Positions 57,128 through 64,000 of a stretch of 64,000 bases of DNA are shown here, piece by piece. Under the pieces are notes generated by a model that ran no database searches, was not told where the DNA came from, and saw only the letters and a list, made by a program, of their open reading frames with translations. Origin of the DNA: Angiostrongylus vasorum (taxonomy: Eukaryota; Nematoda; Chromadorea; Rhabditida; Metastrongylidae). The stretch's first letter is position 1; the number at the start of each line of letters is the position of its first letter. The stretch is from positions 3,238,001-3,302,000 of the forward strand of contig JADANN010000018.1 of NCBI GenBank assembly GCA_018806985.1. The letters are read 5' to 3'. The translations under genes were made by a program, and so were the position numbers.

Positions 57128-57223
57128 TCTTTACGCAAGGAAAAGTTTGGCATCGGGCTTAGTGCAGGAAGAAGCTCTTTACGCAAGGAAAAGTTTGGCA
57201 TCGGGCTTAGTGCAGGGAAGAAG
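57128..57223. repeat. 48-bp tandem duplication in intron 9 of copy C
   Basis: Two units begin TCTTTACGCAAGG and contain GGCATCGGGCTTAGTGCAGG. The length is a multiple of three so both units are open in one frame, but no gene is recognisable there. Confidence 0.9.
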
Positions 57224-58259
57224 CCACTTGTGTGCTTTAAGAGAGGAACACTTTTTATAGGGATATGCAGTTGTCTGTGACCAAAGTTACATCAAAATGT
57301 CCCCGGTTTCCAATTCGATCTCTTATTCCGTATATTCCACATTACTGCTTTGACGTTCACAGGTTTCTCCCAGAATAACCTTGAAAGGAACAACTCCATA
57401 GAAAAATTCTTCGGCTCAAGAGAAATTTCTTCAATCTGATCAAAAGACTCGTCTTGTTCCTTCCTTATGGTTCCTTGAACATGTTGATGACTATCGATGA
57501 GTGATCCTGAGATTCGTTTAGCGCGCTGAATGTGGTAGGATTTCAAATGATCTTATTTGGTTGGGGAGTAACAAAAACGCTGCCACCTAAGTAGCAGAAG
57601 GCGGTCCCTTCTCCAAAGTCAATAAGAGTTTTGTCAATTAAATGGCGCATTGCAGTTTCCACGCTTTTGTTCTCCATTAGATAATCACGTGGAATTTTGT
57701 GTGTAACATGGGTTGAAGTCATACTTAAATCGGGGTGTGGAAGTTCTCTATGCCTCTCATGCATGTATTGTACTGATTAAGACTCAGACTGTAGTGAGAT
57801 GGAATCGAAACACACCGTTGCCCCAACACTTGATGCCGCAGAAGCAAACGCGAATTGCGAAAGTCTGAACCTGTCTTATTACCAGTTGCGGTTTTTTTCT
57901 CCTTTCTGGAACACCAAAGAAGCTAGCAATGTGTTATGTTCTCACCACAAACAGTTTCTAGAGCGAAAGGTGAACTTTGTGACAAGAGTGCTACCAAGAC
58001 TGCAGTAATCCCTTGCATTACTGTATTGTAATGTGGACTTCTGGATGTGATTATCGAAGCCATTCTCAGTCTGGAAGCCCTTGTTGGAACTGGGCCTCCA
58101 CTGTGCGTCATAGTTCCCAGAGAACACAACGCATCGCATACTCTATTAAACGGTAGATCATTGGGGTGAATTCGAATCAATTAAATTCATTGGTTGGAGA
58201 TTTTGTAGTTATATCAAGCTAAAAATCCACCTATGCATGGAAAATCTTCGTGATTATAG

Positions 58260-59313
58260 GAGAAATTGCACGAGGAAATGGACCGTGAAATCGGGTCTGG
58301 TCGCCTGGTCACGACGTTGGATAGGAATAACTTACCATATACAAGTGCAGTGATCAACGTCTGTGGTTTTCAATACACAGAAAACTTTTATTTAAGAAAA
58401 TCATAAGCGCAGTTATACTTTTGTTGGGATTGCAACGCCAACTCTCTTTTTATGAAGGAAATCCAACGCATAGCCAACCTACTACCAATGAATCCTCCTC
58501 ACGAGACTCTATCTACAGTTCAAGTAGGTAAATGGGGTGTTCCGGCGCATACGGGAGTTATCGCTCAGATCAGTTCTGTGCTTTACGATGATGAGGTATG
58601 CCTTTACCTAGAGGTGTTCGGGCTCATGGTGTTGACGAGTGTGTTAGAATCACCACGTCTCACTTAGGTCTTACCAGTGACGCTTGTTGAGATTGAAGCG
58701 CCTAGCAGCAAGCCTCAAATTGTTTTTTGCTTAAAACAAAACGTGGAAAAGCATGTTAGTGATGGATGTGACCACAGTAGTTGCTAGGAGTGGATCCGCC
58801 TTGTGATTCCAGATATTAACTAAGCAGTCACAAAAAGTAGGTCTAAACTGAGCACTTGGAAACGAATAAAGCGACGCTGAACAATGATCTTTCACATTCG
58901 TATTTTTTACGCATGTTGTTTAGGTATTTCCCTCTCCACAAGCTTTCGATCCCACCAGATTCATTGATGACAATGAATATTGAAGAAGGTATCGCACAGA
59001 CAAAGCAGAATGAAAAGTGAATGATGCTTAAAATTATGTTAAGGTGGAAGAGCTCATACCATTTTCAATCGGAAAACGACAGTGTCTTGGGGAAGGCCTA
59101 GCGAGGATGGAGCTATTTCTATTCACTGCTAATCTTTTCAACAGATTTGAGGTGTGGAAAACTTTTGGCAGTTTCCTACAAATGTTAACAACAAACTCTA
59201 AAGGTGTCATGTGTTAATGCGAGGGAACCGCCGTCCATGAAGAAGTCATTTGGAACGACACGACAGTGCAGCCATGCACATACCGGTGCCTGGTGAAACC
59301 GAGATTTGACTAA
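58260..59313 (+). pseudogene. P450 copy C exons 10-13b (K helix to C terminus)
   Basis: Exon 10 (58260-58358) and exon 11 (58458-58595) are open and carry HEEMDREIG and EIQR. Exon 12 (58924-58988) has FDPTRFIDD, then a one-base loss that creates TGA. After a 55-nt intron, exon 13 (59044-59151) encodes [20 protein letters not shown] second intron (59152-59203) separates the last exon (59204-59313), which carries a 5-bp tandem duplication (CGACA) that breaks the final frame. Confidence 0.85.
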
Positions 59314-60585
59314 ATTGTCATGAGAAAGCAATAGGAACTTAGTGTTTCTGTTTTTACTTAACGTACTTTGCTACCCTTATATTCCATCACTGTAGAATGC
59401 ATTCTAAAGAGAAGTTAAACAAATAATAAGCGACGTGTAAAAATGTAATGAGCTCCATGATGTATCACGTACTGTCATCGCCATCGTATATCTCACATGT
59501 TCGTCGTGCCATCACCGTGCATTAACATGATCGTATTGCAGCTGTGAACACACTTGTGACATTGTAAATATTTTCTTTTCGCAATTACTTCTTGTTTAGT
59601 ATTAGTAATAATGAATGCCTGTTCATGATGCCAATATGACAACAGATCAATAAGTATAAAAACTGCAAAAGTAGCGGCCGGTTTCCACTAACAAGTTTGA
59701 TATGCTATGGCTTTTTCTCAGGAGCATCTACTTTAGCAGAATTAAAGGGGCTGAAACTCTTTTACATTTAGCTAAGTCATGATGGAAGTTTGTTGAATCT
59801 GATAAACAATTCAGAAGACATGAGAAAAGGTGAAACCTTTAAAGTCATTGAAAATTATTGCTTGGAGATAGTAGTCACGTGCTTGAATGAGTGGTAGTAA
59901 GCTGGTGGGCGCTTACATCCATAAGCTAGACAAAGTATGATTGAATAGCCGAAATCGTTTAACCTTTTCAGTGTCCGTTCCTTGATAAGCTACACGAGGG
60001 TGATAAATAATCTTTATTTTCGGCTCGCGTTCCGGCATCCTCGTCTTCACCAGAGCCGATGATCCGATTCGACGGTCCAAAGTTGTTCGTCTTCGTATCG
60101 AGTCGGATCTGGCTCATAATGATACCGACTTTTACAAAATGGATTGTTCGGGAAAAATGACTGATTACAACTGGAGAATCATCGCCATCGATAACAACCG
60201 TCGTGTATAAAACAGCATCGCCTGGTGAGTATGCCGCATTTGAGTGATGCTCCACTGAAGAAGATCCTACCCCGTACATTTAAATAACGATTATTCGACT
60301 TTGGGATTGGGATGTAGCGGTTTGTCTAAGAATAACACCAACGAACATCCGCAATGAATCTATTGTTCAAATGCACAACCCAGGTTACGTTTAGTACTTT
60401 CGGCCATTTCCAACACACATTTGCGCAGGCAGAAACGTTTTCTAACACTTCTTCATTTGCCGACGCCATCATTTTGTCAGTAAATCATATCAGTGAAGAA
60501 GTCTGACGTTATAGGATTTTCTCTTTTAATTAGGAATGTGTGTTAACACTAACTGATTTTGCTGGTACATCTTGTAACAGTTCGC
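59314..60585. other. Spacer after P450 copy C
   Basis: It contains a faint mariner-like trace near 59860-59930 and a degraded hammerhead-like element at about 59995-60200. No host gene is seen. Confidence 0.5.
60030..60053 (-). ncRNA. Degraded hammerhead-like core
   Basis: The reverse strand reads CTGGTGA, A, GAC, GAGGAT, GCC, GGAA. Spacing is kept but the CTGANGA box, stem and GAAA box each have a change. It is followed by GGCTCTG-type flank seen in the other small elements. Confidence 0.35.
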
Positions 60586-60706
60586 AGGATCGACTTTCTA
60601 TTAACCTTGGCAAAGGAATATGAATGCGTTATTTTTCTCGTTCAGCAATCACGAGGTTGCTATACAGCATACATCTACTTGCATGGAGGGGCACAGTACA
60701 ATACAA

Positions 60707-60748
60707 CAGTGGCTGATGTTTCGGCAATATCGCCTTCTTCAGAGCCTG
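60707..60748 (-). ncRNA. Hammerhead-like motif, left arm of solo Penelope terminus
   Basis: The reverse-strand core (60719-60742) reads CTGAAGA, A, GGC, GATATT, GCC, GAAA. The stem II loop differs from the 10.9 kb copy but the spacing is identical. The following triplet is ATC instead of GTC. Confidence 0.45.
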
Positions 60749-60953
60749 GAACGACATACTGATATACAAATGACTGCACCATGAACCATATGCGACCATA
60801 TTCAGCTGTTCTAATGTTCCTCATTGGAAGTCCCAAAAAAGCGGTGAGTGTTTCGAGAAGCTGTTGATCATGCAATTGCCATAGAGTTTTTCGCCTTTTT
60901 GTAAGTGTTATTGAAGCGTTTGGCCTAGTAAATTGTATATCAGTATACCCTTC

Positions 60954-60995
60954 CAGGCTCTGAAGAAGGCGATACTGCCGAAACGTCAGCTACTG
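60954..60995 (+). ncRNA. Hammerhead-like motif, right arm of solo Penelope terminus
   Basis: The core (60960-60983) is identical to that at 10905-10928, with the same CAG/GCT and AGC/CTG helix I halves on either side. Confidence 0.5.
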
Positions 60996-61075
60996 TTGTA
61001 TTGTATTGTGTTTTTCTATGGAAGTAAATGTATGCTGTTTAACAACTTCGCGATTGCTGAACAAGAAAACGACTA

Positions 61076-61974
61076 ACTGATTTCATTTGCGGTCGTTATT
61101 TGTGCTCTACGGAACTTTCACTGCACCCTTTGAATTAAACCGATGGCCTACCGAACGCAGATCATTGTACCATTTTGCTAGTCACTAGATCAGGAAACTT
61201 TTTCCTTACACACAACGATTTGCAAGCATCATGCTTCAAACGAGTTTATTTAGTTGTCAAATGGATGATGACGTCGTTGCTTTTCTTCAACGCTGAAATT
61301 CGGCACTTGAGGACAACTGTCAACCAAAAACAGGGCGATAAGCATTGGAAAGACTTGTATAAGTGTAATTTTACTACGGCTACATATTAGGCGTCGGCAA
61401 ACTATAAAGTGTCTGTAGAAGTGTTTGATGCTGATCAGTATGCTTCCACATAATGTATCTTGTTTCGAAACTTCTATTGTAAAATCATCTAGTGACGAAC
61501 GAAAAAAAGAATGATAGCAACATCTGTCTATTGTATAACGCCAGAGCTGAACTTCTATAATATTGCTCAATCATAGAACCGATCTCTGATTCCATTAGTT
61601 GACATCCTACCCTGCATCCCTACATCCCCGTCCTTATAGAGGTGCCAGCTTTTTGAAATGATTAGTTCTTTATCCAAGTTTTTATTAAGTGCCTATTATT
61701 TTTTTCATCGTGTAGAGTATTATGTGAAATGTAATCACAATGATGATGAGATTTCGACGTCTTCGTCTTCTTCAGAGCCGGTCTGATCCGCGCCGATGAT
61801 CCACAGTTGGTCGCCCTCGCGATTTTGATGTTCTTTGTCGCACCGAGTCAAATGCAATGAGTAGAGCATTGATGAAATGAAGGGTCTGACTATAATAATC
61901 CATGAAGATATTGACTATGTATACCAAGGGTATAAAGGTTGTCGGTTTTTACAGACGCTAAGATTTTTTGCGAA
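61076..61974. other. Non-coding stretch with one hammerhead-like core
   Basis: Nothing recognisable except the core at 61752-61775 and its flanks. Confidence 0.5.
61752..61775 (-). ncRNA. Hammerhead-like core with GAC/GTC stem
   Basis: The reverse strand reads CTGAAGA, A, GAC, GAAGAC, GTC, GAAA. Compared with the 10.9 kb copy the stem has changed on both sides (GGC/GCC to GAC/GTC), keeping pairing. Confidence 0.45.
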
Positions 61975-62215
61975 ATTTGAACCCTAGCCAGTTTCGAACC
62001 CGCCACTACCCTTCCCGGGGATCATGTTTTACCCACTACACCACCGACGTCTTTGCTGTCTTTCTCTCAGCTTGGCAGCACCGTTAGGGTAAAAAAACTG
62101 GCTGAGAGTAAAGCAAAGCAGGCGCTTCATTGGTGCACTAGGTAACAAATGAGCGCCGGAAAGGTAATCGCGGATTCGAAGCCTAGCTGAGATTTCCAGT
62201 TTTGCAAATGACGTC
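61975..62215. mobile_element. Two family 2 SINEs head to head
   Basis: On the reverse strand, 62060-61975 has A box TGGTGTAGTGGGTAAAAC and B box GGGTTCGAAAC. On the forward strand, 62105-62215 has TTGGTGCACTAGGTAAC and GGATTCGAAGCC, then TTTTGCAAATGACGTCA. Their 5' ends face each other across CTCTCAGC/GCTGAGAG. Confidence 0.65.
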
Positions 62216-63659
62216 AAGTACCAACAGAATATCCAAGAATCATTATGGTTAAGTTTAACATAATGCTATGAAATGAGAAGAGAATATGCAATAAAAGAAA
62301 GTTAAGCATTGAGATTGCTTCTTTCTTCGTTGGTAACCACTGCTATCAGGCACTCCCTATTTTCCCGCCTCACCATACCAGAGGCGGTTCAAACGTGTCC
62401 ATAAATAATTCGGCCTTTCAACTTTCAATGTAACTGGCTATGTACTTTATTCATGAAAAATTCAAATCAACAGGCCATAGAGTTCCTTGCAACAGAAGTC
62501 TTCTTATTCTTGGAAGAGGAAATTCTGATTTATGTGGATCTCTCAAAGCGTGCCTTCTTTGTGGTTGTTCGCAACTTGAGTTGTCAAAACGGGAGAGATT
62601 GAGCCCAGCAGTGCAAGGTGATGCTTCACAACATTCGTCGATGACTGCTGCTGCGGTTTTCGCTTTTAATTTTCGAAATTTTGGAGCCGTCTTTCAATTT
62701 TTGGAATAGTTGACTTTTAAGCGAAACTTTATATTACAATAACTCTTGGAAATCTTACACATACCCTAAAAGTCGCAGGTAAAAAATCTCTTGTACAAGT
62801 GTGTCAAGTTGTCCGTAATTTAGTTATTGGGTAGTGATCAGGAGTTGTCGAGCAACCACCATCATCTCTCACGTCTTGACCATGTGAAAATAATATTTGA
62901 CAAGCAAGAAGTTGATATTCACTTTCTAATGATGGAACATGGTTATCGTGCAGAATAGACAGCTGTGAAAAAAATACTGGAATGCAGTTCACGTGTGTAG
63001 TATAGCCGACTAGCAAATAATAACAACCATCGTGATGGATGAGTTTTTCCCCACCAGACGGAAGACTTCATATTCCAAGGACGCGGGAGTTACATAGAAG
63101 AAGGACGATACGTAGTAATATTGAAAAACCAACAAAACGAAACCGCAGAAGAAAAAATTTATGGAGAAAACAGTACAGCAAAAGAGGACTGCTTTTGGCT
63201 AAGTGGACTACTAGGACGCTATGTGTTGATACCAACTCATGGAGAAATTGTCGAGTAATTAGGAGTGAAATATATGCAATAGCCACATGGAAATGTCCGT
63301 GGTACTCTAAGTGTTAAGTAATAGAGAAATCTGCACTGGTACTTATCAGAAGGACGTACAGTGCCTATCAATATTCGTGAAAGATGTCGGCCGATCGCTG
63401 CAAAAAAACTATGACCTATCTCATTTAGTACGTTTTATCCTGTATTTTTACTTGGCTTTTTCACCAATGTGAACGACTTCTTAGGGTCTCACACAATCAA
63501 GAAAAGCTTCTGGAGTCCTTTTAGATCAAAGCGAGCTCTAGACTGCATTTAATGGGTCAATGTACTAGTTCTATGGAGATTTTGTCTCATTCCAACCTAC
63601 ACTTTCAAAGCGGATATATCACAGCTTAGAATAAACTTTACTGATAGAAATAAAAAACA
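62216..63659. other. Right-hand spacer, partly homologous to the 5' side of P450 copy C
   Basis: The segment 63150-63440 aligns with 47330-47620 (shared AGTACAGCAAAAGA, CTAAGTGTTAAGTAA and AACTATGACCT). The rest, including short frames at 62440-62709 and 63039-63317, has no identifiable product. Confidence 0.5.
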
Positions 63660-64000
63660 GTAAGAATGTCCTACTGCTAGCAAAAAACACGTTTATTTAG
63701 ACGACTTGCATGAAAATTTAGACTTCTAGAGGTGAGGTCGTCGAATGCAGTTCGGCCTCGCTTGGCTTGGGTTCTGAAGCGTTCTCGCATAGAAACTTAT
63801 GGAGTTTTATAGCACAGGTCGTTCAGCCTCAATAGCGTCCGTAGTGCGATGTGTCGCCGCACCTTATTCTCACACGCATGATGCCAGCTAAAAAATTCGC
63901 GGTACGAGTTCAAGTTGGTATTTGATAATATCTGAACTAGGTAATACATCTAACAGTGTGCTTGCTGTAGAGAGGTCATACAACACATCAATAACCATAG
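63660..64000 (-). mobile_element. Very decayed mariner remnant, second copy, cut by window end
   Basis: This aligns with 47880-48310, sharing AACACGTTTATTTAGA, TAGAGGTGAGGTCGT and GTGCGATGTGTCGC. Together with the homology of 63150-63440 to 47330-47620 it repeats the 5' neighbourhood of P450 copy C. Confidence 0.5.

Larger units (their letters stand above)
48789..59313 (+). pseudogene. Cytochrome P450 pseudogene, copy C of tandem array
   Basis: Copy C has exons at 48789-48904, 50608-50724, 51911-52023, 52097-52165, about 52241-52321, 52388 to about 52560, 55189-55353, 55895-56006, 58260-58358, 58458-58595, 58924-58988, 59044-59151 and 59204-59313. Exon 1 is missing: the conserved upstream block runs directly into intron 1 sequence, implying a deletion of roughly 0.5 kb. 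Further lesions are a one-base loss at the end of exon 2, a lost acceptor and extra T in exon 6, a one-base loss with a stop in exon 12, and a 5-bp tandem duplication in the last exon. WRDHRR, AGMETTS, EIQR and GKRQCLGEG are all still readable, so decay is recent. It could yield exon-skipped transcripts but not a normal P450. Confidence 0.87.
60586..61075. mobile_element. Solo palindromic terminus of a Penelope-like element
   Basis: Positions 60586-60775 are an inverted copy of about 60940-61075. Both match the arms of the element at 8240-11060, including GATCGACTTTCTATTAACC at the outer edge. There is no coding sequence between the arms. It looks like an element reduced to its two inverted arms. 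Confidence 0.75.

Noticed and set aside
59968..60279. 103-residue frame on the - strand
   Set aside because: It overlaps a degraded hammerhead-like element and lacks any recognisable domain.
62440..63317. Short frames of 89 and 92 residues as a host gene
   Set aside because: There are no motifs or paralog support, and composition is like the surrounding spacer.

Overview
The window looks like AT-rich genomic DNA from a parasitic strongylid (clade V, hookworm-like) nematode. The evidence is many small exons with short TTTTCAG-type 3' splice sites, cytochrome P450 coding sequence resembling the nematode CYP33 group, and a dense load of retroelements of RTE type, Penelope type, mariner type and tRNA-derived SINEs. 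The species assignment is inferred from family resemblance; no search was run.

The backbone is a tandem array of three paralogous P450 loci on the + strand. Copy A lies at 2417-22698, copy B at 28422-42016 and copy C at 48789-59313. Exon order, intron phases, parts of the large introns (3, 7 and 9) and the upstream block are all shared, so whole genes were duplicated. Copy A is a clear pseudogene: exon 1 has stops, there are several frameshifts, and exon 8 is missing next to a LINE insertion. Copy C lost exon 1 in a 5' deletion and carries at least four other lesions. Copy B is nearly complete, with an N-terminal anchor and the WxxxR, AGxETT, ExxR and FxxGxRxCxG motifs. Its exon 6 has lost the expected acceptor and has an in-frame stop. 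Copy B also lacks the last intron of its paralogs, removed precisely. The end of the window (63.15-64.0 kb) repeats the region upstream of copy C, so a fourth copy may follow.

The introns and spacers are filled with mobile DNA. Intron 3 of copy A holds a mariner element (about 7388-11475) split by a Penelope-like element (about 8240-11060) with a reverse transcriptase, a GIY-YIG endonuclease and long inverted terminal arms. A full-length but mutated RTE-type LINE lies at about 15375-18707 (+), a second at about 43960-47320 (-), and a decayed one at about 24085-25345. Further mariner remnants lie at 23.2, 42.1, 47.9 and 63.7 kb. At least three SINE families with tRNA-like A and B boxes are scattered throughout.

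The most unusual signal is a recurrent 24-nt motif. It has the form CTGANGA-A, a 3-bp stem, a 6-nt loop, the closing stem, then GAAA, with the stem changing in a compensated way (GGC/GCC versus GAC/GTC). It is found at 13 places with identical spacing, plus one with a 5-nt insertion. It resembles the catalytic core of a hammerhead ribozyme, which is known from Penelope-like element termini. Several occurrences lie in small inverted-repeat elements with no coding capacity. I see no tRNA or rRNA gene, CRISPR array, operon or bacterial feature.
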